NCBI GenBank assembly: GCA_004297645.1
Contig: SCUG01000622.1
Coordinates: 1 to 12,307 of the forward strand
DNA from: Saprospiraceae bacterium
Lineage (GTDB): Bacteria > Bacteroidota > Bacteroidia > Chitinophagales > Saprospiraceae
Direction of reading: 5' to 3'
DNA length: 12,307 nucleotides
A model generated the notes under the pieces. The model ran no database searches and had not been told where the DNA came from. It was given only the letters and a program-made list of their open reading frames with translations. Below, one piece after another: positions 1-7,248 of the stretch (position 1 is its first letter; every line of letters starts with the position of its first letter). Both the position numbers and the translations under genes were made by a program.

Positions 1-311
1 GCGTGAAATCATAAAGAACCAGCGTCTTTCAGCGTCAAAAAAACCGTTTGGAATTTTTCTCTTAACACCCCTAATTAGGGATTTGGAATTGCAAAGCTAC
101 TAATTTTCGTCACGGGCGAACGGGGGATATAACGAACACCTGCGTTTAAGTTTTCGTTAAAAGTGTTGGGGGCAGTACAGTTCGGTTGGCCGGCCGCAAC
201 TGAAAACGATGACATGCAGTTGTTACCTTTGTTTTCTTAACCTGTGCTGTGAGTGCCTGGAACGCTTGAAGCAATCCAGGTGCTGAAGGCTGTAAAAATA
301 AATTGAAAATC
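1..311. other. Intergenic stretch without a convincing gene
   Basis: No reading frame here has a credible start and protein-like composition. A 33-codon frame open from the window edge closes at the TAA at 101-103 and resembles no family I know, so I leave it uncalled. Visible structure: AGCGTC occurs twice ten bases apart (21-26 and 31-36), a perfect 12-bp palindrome CCCTAATTAGGG lies at 69-80, and a Bacteroidota-type -7 box lies at 224-231. The stretch is best read as the end of an upstream intergenic region plus the leader of the DUF547 gene. Confidence 0.6.
224..231 (+). promoter_or_regulatory. Candidate -7 box of a Bacteroidota promoter for the DUF547 gene
   Basis: TACCTTTG matches the Bacteroidota primary sigma factor -7 consensus TAnnTTTG exactly. 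No TTG or TTTG sits at the expected distance upstream, so the -33 half is missing or degenerate. If used, transcription would begin near 238 and leave a leader of about 75 bases before the ATG at 312. An eight-base match with four fixed positions can occur by chance. Confidence 0.35.
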
Positions 312-1337
312 ATGCGTACCAACTTTGCCGCGTTATTGTTCGCTTTGTTTCTCACCAGGTGCTCCAATGCACCGGCTACCACCCAAACCCCGGCGCTGGA
401 AAATCAGTCAACCGGGCAAACCATCGAAACCAGCGCTATTGCCGGTAATGACCAAACGCCGTCACTGGAAGCTACCGCTGCCCCCCAACCCGAAGGAAGC
501 GTTGCTACCACTCAAACGACCCCCCGGCAGGTGTCTCAAAAAATGCAAGCCGCCGAAGCGCTGCCTCCTTCTGCCGCCGAAACGGCTGCCCCAAAGGCTG
601 AAGAACCGGCAGCATCCGGCACCGCCATCCCAAAAAATGAAAAGGCTACCCCCGCATTGAAGCAGCCCCCGGCCCAAAACGCTGCTCCTGCCTCCCCTCC
701 CAGCCACGAGGCTTGGGACAAATTGCTGAAGCAATACGTCAGCACTGCGGGGAAGGTGAATTACGCTGGCCTCAAAAAAGACGTGGCCCGGCTCGATGCC
801 TACCTCGCCACGCTGTCTGCCAACCCTCCTCAGAGCAGTTGGTCGCGGGGCGAAAAAATGGCCTTCTGGATAAACGCCTACAACGCCAACACCGTGAAAC
901 TCATCGTTGACAACTACCCGCTTAGCAGCATCACCAAGCTACATGGCGGCAACCCCTGGAAGGTGGAATGGATAAAAATCGGCGGCAAAACCTACAGCCT
1001 CGACTTCATCGAGAACGGCATACTGCGGCCCCAATTCAAAGACGCCCGCATACACTTCGCCGTGAATTGCGCCGCCAAATCCTGCCCCCCCCTGCTCAAC
1101 CGGGCCTGGACGGCTGCCACTTTGGAAAGCAATTTCGAGCAGCAGGCAAAGGCTTTCATTAACAACCCAGCTTTCAATAAAATCAGCGCTAAAGAGGTGC
1201 AGGTGAGCAAAATCTTCGAATGGTACGCCGCCGACTTCGGCGACCTCGCCAGCTTCCTGAACAAATACGCTGCTACTCCAATAAAGCCCAACGCCAAAGT
1301 AAAGTACCTCGAATACAATTGGGCGCTGAATGAGTGA
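312..1337 (+). CDS. DUF547 domain envelope protein (probable lipoprotein or secreted)
   Basis: A 341-residue protein. Residues 1-17 form a hydrophobic export signal ending LTRC; Cys17 could be lipidated, but Arg just before it departs from the usual lipobox, so lipoprotein status is uncertain. Residues 18-132 are a low-complexity Ala/Pro/Thr/Glu linker, probably a disordered tether. Residues 133-341 are a DUF547 domain with its hallmark segments: FWINAYNANTVK (185-196), HFAVNCAAKSCPP (248-260, including the paired cysteines 253 and 258), KIFEWYAADF (300-309) and the terminal YNWALN. The biochemical role of DUF547 is not established. I chose the ATG at 312; an in-frame TTG at 303 would add three residues (MKI) without changing the signal. 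It appears monocistronic, with its own candidate promoter and terminator. Domain call is firm; function unknown. Confidence 0.92.
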   Translation: MRTNFAALLFALFLTRCSNAPATTQTPALENQSTGQTIETSAIAGNDQTPSLEATAAPQPEGSVATTQTTPRQVSQKMQAAEALPPSAAETAAPKAEEPAASGTAIPKNEKATPALKQPPAQNAAPASPPSHEAWDKLLKQYVSTAGKVNYAGLKKDVARLDAYLATLSANPPQSSWSRGEKMAFWINAYNANTVKLIVDNYPLSSITKLHGGNPWKVEWIKIGGKTYSLDFIENGILRPQFKDARIHFAVNCAAKSCPPLLNRAWTAATLESNFEQQAKAFINNPAFNKISAKEVQVSKIFEWYAADFGDLASFLNKYAATPIKPNAKVKYLEYNWALNE

Positions 1338-1367
1338 GGGGCAGCGTATCTATCTGTGGCTGATGGC

Positions 1368-1417
1368 CCGCCGGAAGGCCCCGGCGGCACCTTTGAAAGG
1401 GGCTTTTCGATTTTTTT
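1368..1417 (+). terminator. Possible intrinsic terminator after the DUF547 gene
   Basis: A perfect 7-bp GC stem, CCGCCGG (1368-1374) with CCGGCGG (1381-1387) and a six-base loop, lies 31 bases past the stop codon. A run of seven T follows at 1411-1417, but about 23 bases after the stem rather than directly, so termination efficiency is uncertain. Confidence 0.45.
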
Positions 1418-1541
1418 AAAGTGGGTGGTATTTTAACGGCTTTCCGTTTTTAATTTAAAAAAAAGCCCGCCCGCCGGTTTGGCGGATTCGAAAAAAAACA
1501 CGTTTTTTGAGACTTGTTTCTCTTTAATTCAAATATCCAAC

Positions 1542-1979
1542 GTGAAAGTACTTTCAAAAGCCAGCGTTTACGGATTAAGAGCGCTGATGTACATTGTAGC
1601 AAAAAAGGAGACGACGCGTTATGTGAACATTGGAGAAATCTCCAAAGAGTTGGATATTTCCTTTCATTTTCTGACGAAGATATTTCAGTCGCTTACCCAA
1701 AACAACATCCTGGAATCTTACCGGGGCCCCAACGGCGGCGTAGCGTTGGTGAAACCACCAGACCAGATTTTTCTAATTGACATCGTAAAAATTCTCGATG
1801 GAGCTGACTTTTTTGATAAATGCCTGTTGGGTCTGCCCGGTTGCGGAAATTTCGACCCATGTCCAGTGCATGATTTTTGGGCGGTGACTAAAGCAGCCCT
1901 CAAAGTTGAATTCGAGACGACTTCCCTGGCAGAGCTGGGAGCAAAAGTGAGCGAAGATAGATTGAGGTTGCGGCCATGA
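1542..1979 (+). CDS. Rrf2 family transcriptional regulator, probably Fe-S cluster binding
   Basis: A 145-residue Rrf2-type winged-helix regulator. The start is the GTG at 1542, giving VKVLSKASVYGLRALMYIV, the usual first helix of the family; an upstream in-frame TTG at 1479 would add 21 residues unlike any Rrf2 N-terminus. The helix-turn-helix spans about residues 30-52 and the wing is YRGPNGGVAL (60-69). Cys94, Cys101 and Cys107 (CX6CX5C) sit where IscR, NsrR and relatives hold their [2Fe-2S] or [4Fe-4S] cluster, so sensing of NO, redox state or Fe-S status is likely by family knowledge. Targets cannot be read from the sequence. The next gene downstream on the same strand, after 171 bases, is a haem peroxidase, a reasonable candidate target. 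Assigning it as IscR, NsrR or CymR would be a guess. Confidence 0.93.
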   Translation: MKVLSKASVYGLRALMYIVAKKETTRYVNIGEISKELDISFHFLTKIFQSLTQNNILESYRGPNGGVALVKPPDQIFLIDIVKILDGADFFDKCLLGLPGCGNFDPCPVHDFWAVTKAALKVEFETTSLAELGAKVSEDRLRLRP

Positions 1980-2150
1980 TTTTTTTTGCACAAAAACAAG
2001 ACAAAATACTCTTAAGATAAAACACCTGAATGCCTGCTTTGCAACAAGAAACAACCCACCCTATTTCCCAAATCGTAAAAAACAACTACGAATGTGCGGC
2101 AGCAGGCTTTTCAGGAGACTGTATTCTTTAACCATCAAATTTTTTTTCTC

Positions 2151-4064
2151 ATGAAAAAATCTTTACACCTCCAATTTTTCTTTTTGCCGCTGCTGTTGGT
2201 GCTGGCACTCAAGGTGCAGGCACAAGAGTATCGCACCATTGACGGCACCGGCAATAACCTCATTCACCCCGAATGGGGGGCAGTGGGGATGCACATTATC
2301 AACGGAACCCCTGGTTTTTCCGACGGTATTTCGGCACCGGCCGGGCCGGATTGGCCCAACCCCCGCTTCGTCAGCAACGCCCTGTTCGCACAAAGCACGC
2401 TAACAAATGACAGCCGCGGCCTCAGCGCGTACACCTGGGTCTGGGGGCAGTTTATTGACCACGACCTCACTTTATCGCCCAACCACCCCAGCGAGGTGAT
2501 GAACATCGCCGTGCCGCCTTATGATGCCTACTTCGACCCTACAGGCACAGGAACGGTTACCATACCCATGAATCGCTCGGATTACGACCCGGCCACCGGC
2601 ACCGGAATCAATAATCCAAGAACCTACTACAACGGTATTACTGCATTCGTTGATGCTTCGACTATTTACGGGTCTGATGCCCCGCGGGCAGCCTGGTTGC
2701 GCACCTTTAGCGGCGGCAAGCTGAAAATGTCAGCGGGCAATCTGCTGCCATACAACACCACAACGGGCGAATACGATGCGCCCGTTGACCCCGGCGCACC
2801 GGGGATGGCCATGCCTTTTCCCAATGTGCTAAAGTACTTCGTGTCGGGGGATGTGCGGGCCAATGAAAACCCCTTCCTCGCGGGGTTGCACACCCTTTTC
2901 GCCAGGGAACACAACCGCCTCTGCAACGAGCTGGCCGTGCAACATCCCGAATGGACGGATGAGCAACTTTACCAGCAGGCCCGCAAATTGGTGGGCGCCG
3001 AGATTCAGGCCATCATTTACGAAGAATGGCTGCCGGTTTTGGGCATGGAGGTCACGCCGTATAGCGGCTACGACCACTTCGTCAATCCCGGAATTTTAAA
3101 TGTGTTCAATACAGCCGCCTACCGCTACGGCCACACTACCATCACCAGCCTGATGGTGCGCATGGACAACAACGGCGAGTACATGCCACAAGGCGATATT
3201 TTGCTGCGCAATGCTTTTTTTAACCCCACTGCCATCACTGAAGTTGGGGGAATCGAACCCTACCTGATAGGCATGGCTACCGTAGTGCAGCAAGATTTCG
3301 ACTGCAAGATCATTGACGACCTGAGAAACTTCCTCTTTGGACAACCTGGCAGTGGAGGCCTTGACCTGGTAGCTACCAACATCAACCGCGGCCGCGACCG
3401 CGGATTGCCCGACTACAACACCGTCCGCACAGATTTCGGCCTGCCTGCCCTCCAAAATTTCTCGGAGTTCAGCAGCGATCCCCTGATGAACGAAAATTTG
3501 GAGTTTGTGTACGGCGACATCAACAAAATAGACCCCTGGGTGGGTATGCTCGCCGAAAACCACATGCCTGATGCCTTGTTCGGGAAAACGGCCATGACCA
3601 TTGTAAAAAAACAGTTTATGGACCTGCGGGATGGCGACCGCTTTTATTATGAAAACGATTACTGGCTGACGGAAGAAGAAAAACAGTGGATAAAAAATAC
3701 CCGGCTGTCAGACGTGATACGGCGCAATGCGCCGGTGACAATCATCCAGGATGACATTTTTGTGGCGGAGCCTTTTCTCACGGGTGTTTTTGAGCGCAAA
3801 ACAAATGAGGAAATTGCCTTCGGCCTTTACCCCAACCCGGTGCACCAGCAAATGTCGCTGCGCATAGGGGTGGTGCAGAAGCAGGAGGCTACTTTGCAGA
3901 TTGCTGATGGGCAGGGCAAGGTTGTCGTGGATAGGGCGCTTCGCTTGTCGCCGGGGAATAACATCGTTTCGCTGAGCCTGCCGGGCGATTTACCTGCCGG
4001 GTATTATGTGGCAACCATAGTGGCCGGTGGCCGCACCGGTTCGCAAAGCTTTATTAAGCAATAG
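2151..4064 (+). CDS. Secreted animal-type haem peroxidase with T9SS sorting domain
   Basis: A 637-residue protein related to the myeloperoxidase (MPO) and peroxidasin superfamily. The ATG at 2151 begins a signal peptide with likely cleavage near VQA-QE (24-25); an in-frame GTG at 2094 would bury that signal. Key residues align with MPO by motif: Gln100, Asp103 (haem ester), distal His104 and Ca ligand Asp105 in GQFIDHDL; the Ca loop TAFVDAS (164-170); distal Arg236 and haem-linking Glu239 in RANEN; proximal His328 in RYGH; and Asn410, its partner, in NINRGRDRG. The MPO methionine that forms the sulfonium haem link is Asn240 here, so MPO-like redox tuning is not expected. The C-terminus (about 558-637, from LYPNP to SFIKQ) is a type A T9SS sorting domain, so the enzyme is probably secreted or surface-attached. 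It should use H2O2 to oxidise halides or organic substrates; the substrate is unknown. A strong terminator follows. Confidence 0.95.
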   Translation: MKKSLHLQFFFLPLLLVLALKVQAQEYRTIDGTGNNLIHPEWGAVGMHIINGTPGFSDGISAPAGPDWPNPRFVSNALFAQSTLTNDSRGLSAYTWVWGQFIDHDLTLSPNHPSEVMNIAVPPYDAYFDPTGTGTVTIPMNRSDYDPATGTGINNPRTYYNGITAFVDASTIYGSDAPRAAWLRTFSGGKLKMSAGNLLPYNTTTGEYDAPVDPGAPGMAMPFPNVLKYFVSGDVRANENPFLAGLHTLFAREHNRLCNELAVQHPEWTDEQLYQQARKLVGAEIQAIIYEEWLPVLGMEVTPYSGYDHFVNPGILNVFNTAAYRYGHTTITSLMVRMDNNGEYMPQGDILLRNAFFNPTAITEVGGIEPYLIGMATVVQQDFDCKIIDDLRNFLFGQPGSGGLDLVATNINRGRDRGLPDYNTVRTDFGLPALQNFSEFSSDPLMNENLEFVYGDINKIDPWVGMLAENHMPDALFGKTAMTIVKKQFMDLRDGDRFYYENDYWLTEEEKQWIKNTRLSDVIRRNAPVTIIQDDIFVAEPFLTGVFERKTNEEIAFGLYPNPVHQQMSLRIGVVQKQEATLQIADGQGKVVVDRALRLSPGNNIVSLSLPGDLPAGYYVATIVAGGRTGSQSFIKQ

Positions 4065-4097
4065 GTTTGGGTATTTGTACTTCACTTTGGATATATG

Positions 4098-4145
4098 CCG
4101 GGCGGGGAATTTCCCCGCCCGGATTTCTTGCCTGCGTTTTTTTTT
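4098..4145 (+). terminator. Strong hairpin terminator after the haem peroxidase
   Basis: A perfect 10-bp stem, CCGGGCGGGG (4098-4107) with CCCCGCCCGG (4113-4122) and a five-base loop AATTT, begins 34 bases after the stop codon. Short T-rich sequence follows directly and a run of nine T lies at 4137-4145. This separates peroxidase transcription from the APS reductase gene. Confidence 0.8.
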
Positions 4146-4214
4146 AGAAGCAGGCCGGGGCAGAGGGGGAAGGAGGGCACACTACTTTTCCGACATCTAC
4201 CGGATTACTTTTTA

Positions 4215-4222
4215 TACTTTTG
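4215..4222 (+). promoter_or_regulatory. Candidate -7 box for the APS reductase gene
   Basis: TACTTTTG matches TAnnTTTG exactly and lies between the peroxidase terminator and the start codon at 4286, predicting a leader of roughly 55-60 bases. A clear -33 TTTG at standard spacing is absent. Confidence 0.45.
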
Positions 4223-4285
4223 AGCTAAGAAAATACAGAAAAACGAGCCTTTCATCAGACCGTCAAAAAAAAACGATGAACGCTC

Positions 4286-4984
4286 ATGATTACTTATGAA
4301 GAGAACGCAGTTCAAACACTTGCACCCGAAACCCTGAGCGACCAATTTGAGGCGATGCCTTTTGAAGAGCGCATCCGCGTGTTGTACGACATATTCGAGG
4401 AAGAGGAGGTGCTGTTCACTTCATCGTTCGGCACCAACTCGGCGTTGTTGCTCCATTTGGTGAGCCGGGTGCGTCCCACCCAAAAGGTTTATTTCATCAA
4501 TACCCGATTTCATTTTGCGGATACACTGGCCTACAAAGCAAAGTTGAGCGCTCTGCTGAACTTGCAGGTAGAAGAGGTGCTGCCCTCTCCCCACCTCCAC
4601 GAATTGGCAGTCCACAACCACCTGTGGGAAAAACATCACGACACATGTTGCTACCTGAACAAGGTGCTACCCCTGGAGCCACTCAAAGCCCGGCACAAAG
4701 TATGGATTTCCGGCCTGATGGCCTATCAGACGAACCAACGCAGCCGGCTTCACATTTTCGAGGGGGCCGGTTTAGGAGACAAAATCTGGAAATTCAGCCC
4801 CATCCTCGACATGACGGAAGAGGAGAGCCGTCAGTACAAGCTAAAACACCAGTTGCCTCCTCATCCGCTGGAATGCAAGGGGTATGGCTCGGTAGGTTGC
4901 GTGCATTGCACCACAAAGGATGTTGGCCGCAATGGCCGTTGGAAAGGCACGGGGAAGACCGAATGCGGGTTGCATTTTTCATAG
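4286..4984 (+). CDS. cysH: Assimilatory adenylylsulfate (APS) reductase, Fe-S type
   Basis: A 232-residue cytoplasmic enzyme of the CysH family, which reduces activated sulfate to sulfite with electrons from thioredoxin. The nucleotide-binding loop is SSFGTNSALLLHL (46-58). The cysteine pair Cys121-Cys122 with CVHC (205-208) forms the motif that binds a [4Fe-4S] cluster and marks enzymes using APS (EC 1.8.4.10) rather than PAPS, which lack it. The catalytic cysteine is Cys227 in the C-terminal ECGLH signature (226-230). Length is normal. The usual partners (sulfate adenylyltransferase, sulfite reductase) are not in this window, so the gene stands alone here. A seven-codon out-of-frame ATG frame (4276-4299) overlaps the start and could affect initiation. 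APS preference comes from the motif, not an assay. Confidence 0.95.
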   Translation: MITYEENAVQTLAPETLSDQFEAMPFEERIRVLYDIFEEEEVLFTSSFGTNSALLLHLVSRVRPTQKVYFINTRFHFADTLAYKAKLSALLNLQVEEVLPSPHLHELAVHNHLWEKHHDTCCYLNKVLPLEPLKARHKVWISGLMAYQTNQRSRLHIFEGAGLGDKIWKFSPILDMTEEESRQYKLKHQLPPHPLECKGYGSVGCVHCTTKDVGRNGRWKGTGKTECGLHFS

Positions 4985-5029
4985 TGGGCTACCTCCAGTC
5001 TGTCTCTTCTTGAGGGGGGGCAGTGGCGA

Positions 5030-6529
5030 TTAAATGGTGCTGGTTTTCTCTGCCTGCATCAGTGAGGAATTACGAACTTTTACCAATTTTTTCTTGCTCT
5101 GCCGGCCTGCTAAATGGTTAATCATTCCATTGAAAATAAGTGCGTGCAGTGGCATCATGCTGTACCAATAGAAGCGGCCCCACAGGCCGAGCGGGCGGAA
5201 GGTCGCGGTTTGGCAGAGATGCCATTTATCGTCTTTTCTAACAATTTTGAACTCGAGCCATGCCTCACCGGGGAGTACCATTTCGCCAAATAGGAGCAAC
5301 CGCCGGCCGGGCTTATCAGCCACCAGCACCCGCCATAAATCGAGGGCATCACCGGCAGTGATTTTATCGGGATTGGTGCGGCCGCGATGCAGACTCACCC
5401 CGCCGGCAATTTTATCGAGCAGTCCCTTCAGCCGCCACACTACATTCCCATAATACCAGCCCCGTTGGCCGCCAATACTCCAGATATTTTCGAGCACCTG
5501 TTCCATTCTGTCTTCGATGCAGCGGTACCTTGTATCGCTGACACAGCCATGCCGTGGCACCATGAGGTAATCTATCATTTGCTGGCTCATATTGGAAGAA
5601 ACGAAGGCATCTTTCCAGCTACTGATGACCATGTTTTCGCTGATTCTCTTAAATGCCCTTTGTACAGCTACCTTATAGGTGAACAATGTGATGCCGAGTT
5701 CTCCGGCCAGCGTATTGGGGCGGCAGATGATGTTGACTTTCATGCTGTTCACTAAGTTCACCGTGAGCGGATAGGAGGTGGAAGTAATGAAATATAGCCA
5801 ATACGAGGACAACCTCGGCGACATGAACGGCACTGTAAAAATCCAACGTTTCAGTTTGCGTACTTCGGCAAACTGAAGCAGCATTTTCTTGTAGGTCAAT
5901 ACCTCCGGCCCGCCGATGTCGAAATCCTTGGAAAAGGTTTTCTCTTTGAGCATGATGCCCGACAAATATTGAATGACGTTGCGGATGGCGATGGGCTGGC
6001 ATTTGGTGTTGAGCCATTTTGGCCCTATCAGAAAAGGCATTTTTTCCACCAGGTCGCGGATGATTTCAAACGAGGCACTGCCCGAACCTACGATGATGCC
6101 CGCCCGCAAAATAGTGGCCGGGATATGGCTTGAACGCAGCACTTGCTCCACCTTGAAGCGGCTCTGCAAGTGAGCGGAAAGTACTTTTTCATTGACGATG
6201 CCACTGAGGTAGATGATTTGCTGGCAGCGGGTAGTCTCAATGAGTTGCAGAAAATGACGTGCAGCGACGATTTCCTTTTCAGCAAAATTTCCCGGGCTGC
6301 TCATCGAGTGTATCAGGTAAAACGCCACCTGGATGTCTTTGGGGATTGCCCCGGCCGGGGGCGGTTGCAGAAAGTCAATTTCGATGACCCGGCTCTGCTC
6401 ATTGAGCACACCGCCGTCAAAACGCTTCCGGTCGCGAACGCAGCAATAGAGTGCATGCCCCTGTTCTGTCAAGACGGGTACAAGACGTTGGCCGATGTAT
6501 CCATTCGCTCCGGTTATAAGGACTTTCAT
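5030..6529 (-). CDS. SDR/NAD(P)-binding domain fused to DUF2867
   Basis: A 499-residue two-domain protein. Residues 1 to about 290 form an atypical short-chain dehydrogenase or NmrA-like Rossmann fold: MKVLITGANGYIG carries the GxxGxxG nucleotide loop (Gly7, Gly10, Gly13), and YLSGIVN (107-113) holds the strand where classical SDRs have the catalytic Ser. The usual YxxxK pair is not evident: SRFKVEQ (123-129) has Phe where the catalytic Tyr is expected. Residues about 345-475 are DUF2867, with GGQRGWYYGNVVW (353-365), LHRGRTNP (380-387), GDALDLWRV (393-401), LPGEAWLEF (419-427) and FYWYSMMPLH (453-462). This fusion is a recognised family, often annotated as SDR oxidoreductase; its substrate is not known. 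The gene is convergent with APS reductase, with only 45 bases between stops, and divergent from the DUF4174 gene across about 200 AT-rich bases. Confidence 0.92.
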   Translation of the reverse strand: MKVLITGANGYIGQRLVPVLTEQGHALYCCVRDRKRFDGGVLNEQSRVIEIDFLQPPPAGAIPKDIQVAFYLIHSMSSPGNFAEKEIVAARHFLQLIETTRCQQIIYLSGIVNEKVLSAHLQSRFKVEQVLRSSHIPATILRAGIIVGSGSASFEIIRDLVEKMPFLIGPKWLNTKCQPIAIRNVIQYLSGIMLKEKTFSKDFDIGGPEVLTYKKMLLQFAEVRKLKRWIFTVPFMSPRLSSYWLYFITSTSYPLTVNLVNSMKVNIICRPNTLAGELGITLFTYKVAVQRAFKRISENMVISSWKDAFVSSNMSQQMIDYLMVPRHGCVSDTRYRCIEDRMEQVLENIWSIGGQRGWYYGNVVWRLKGLLDKIAGGVSLHRGRTNPDKITAGDALDLWRVLVADKPGRRLLLFGEMVLPGEAWLEFKIVRKDDKWHLCQTATFRPLGLWGRFYWYSMMPLHALIFNGMINHLAGRQSKKKLVKVRNSSLMQAEKTSTI

Positions 6530-6698
6530 GCTGAAAATAAATGAAAGCTAAAATTAAGTTTTTTTAGTCCTTAAACTTCCATTTCGCAGATTTTTTTCTG
6601 CAAAAGGGCTATCTTTAAAACACTCGTGCGAAATACCGTTGTCACAGATTTTGGCAAGAAAATTCTCTTTATTAAAGCTACATTCCCGCGGCCCAGAC

Positions 6699-6706
6699 TA
6701 ACTTTG
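6699..6706 (+). promoter_or_regulatory. Candidate -7 box for the DUF4174 gene
   Basis: TAACTTTG matches TAnnTTTG exactly, 23 bases before the ATG at 6730, giving a very short predicted leader. A -33 TTG at normal spacing is not evident. The AT-rich divergent spacer (6530-6729) is where promoters for both flanking genes must lie; I saw no exact minus-strand box. Confidence 0.4.
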
Positions 6707-6729
6707 GTGCTTACAATTCTGGCATTACC

Positions 6730-7116
6730 ATGAAATACCTTTTTGCTGCTTCTTTTTTTCTCCTCTTTTGCCTTCGGGCCGAATCGCAAACCATTCGCCG
6801 GGTGTTGTTATTTGCTGCTGACAGCAGCAACTTCGATTTGAAAGCCCAGCGGCAGATGTTGCGGGCCGATTCCGCCGGCATCATAGCGCGGGACATTTGG
6901 GTGGCCGTCTTTACTGCACCGCAGAAAATGCGGCGGATGTACGAGCATTACCAAGTGGATAGAAGCGGTTTTACCCTGCTCCTCATCGGCCCGGGCGGCG
7001 CCGAAGAATTCCGCTCCGAAGAACCTCTCCCGGCTGAAAAACTTTTCGAAATTATTGATCATCTTTCTGCCCCGGAGGAGGGGCTTCAGTCCCAAAGCAA
7101 AGAAAAAGGAGGGTGA
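6730..7116 (+). CDS. Small secreted DUF4174 protein
   Basis: A 128-residue protein with a signal peptide (about 1-20, ending RAESQ). The mature part fits DUF4174: RRVLLFA strand (23-29), a central DIWVAVF strand (55-61), the YEHYQVDRSGFTLLLIGPGG segment (71-90) and the closing LFEIIDHLS (105-113). The fold resembles thioredoxin-like domains but no CxxC is present, so thioredoxin activity is not supported. Function is unknown; export to the periplasm is likely. The tail after residue 113 (PEEGLQSQSKEKGG) is unlike the family's usual end and is encoded over a small GCCCC/GGGGC hairpin (7069-7084), so the natural stop may once have been earlier. Confidence 0.85.
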   Translation: MKYLFAASFFLLFCLRAESQTIRRVLLFAADSSNFDLKAQRQMLRADSAGIIARDIWVAVFTAPQKMRRMYEHYQVDRSGFTLLLIGPGGAEEFRSEEPLPAEKLFEIIDHLSAPEEGLQSQSKEKGG

Positions 7117-7215
7117 CGGAACCGCTGTTTTCCCCCACCATTTCGCTGTTTGCCGCTCCGCTTCTTTCCCCTTCCAAAACGAATGATATATCTTGCACCC
7201 TGACGGGTAATTAGA

Positions 7216-7233
7216 AATTGGGAATTCCCAATT
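7216..7233. repeat. 18-bp perfect palindrome ahead of the acyltransferase gene
   Basis: AATTGGGAATTCCCAATT is a perfect inverted repeat without a spacer, ending 15 bases before the ATG at 7249. It could be an operator for a dimeric regulator, or part of an AATTGGGAATT-type intergenic repeat. In RNA only a short imperfect hairpin with a four-base loop would form. It would overlap the ribosome landing region. Confidence 0.7.
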
Positions 7234-7248
7234 CGCAATAATTCTCCA

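Noticed and set aside
2..103. C-terminal end of an upstream gene on the plus strand
   Set aside because: The 33-codon frame has no recognisable motif and includes a palindrome; it is indistinguishable from non-coding sequence.
1479..1541. Longer Rrf2 protein starting at the TTG at 1479
   Set aside because: The 21 extra residues precede the normal family N-terminus and cover a hairpin and A-run typical of a leader.
2094..2150. Longer peroxidase starting at the GTG at 2094
   Set aside because: It would place 19 residues ahead of a standard MKK-type signal peptide.
3096..3563. A 155-codon minus-strand frame inside the haem peroxidase
   Set aside because: It overlaps the proximal His region of a well-supported gene and shows no independent motif.
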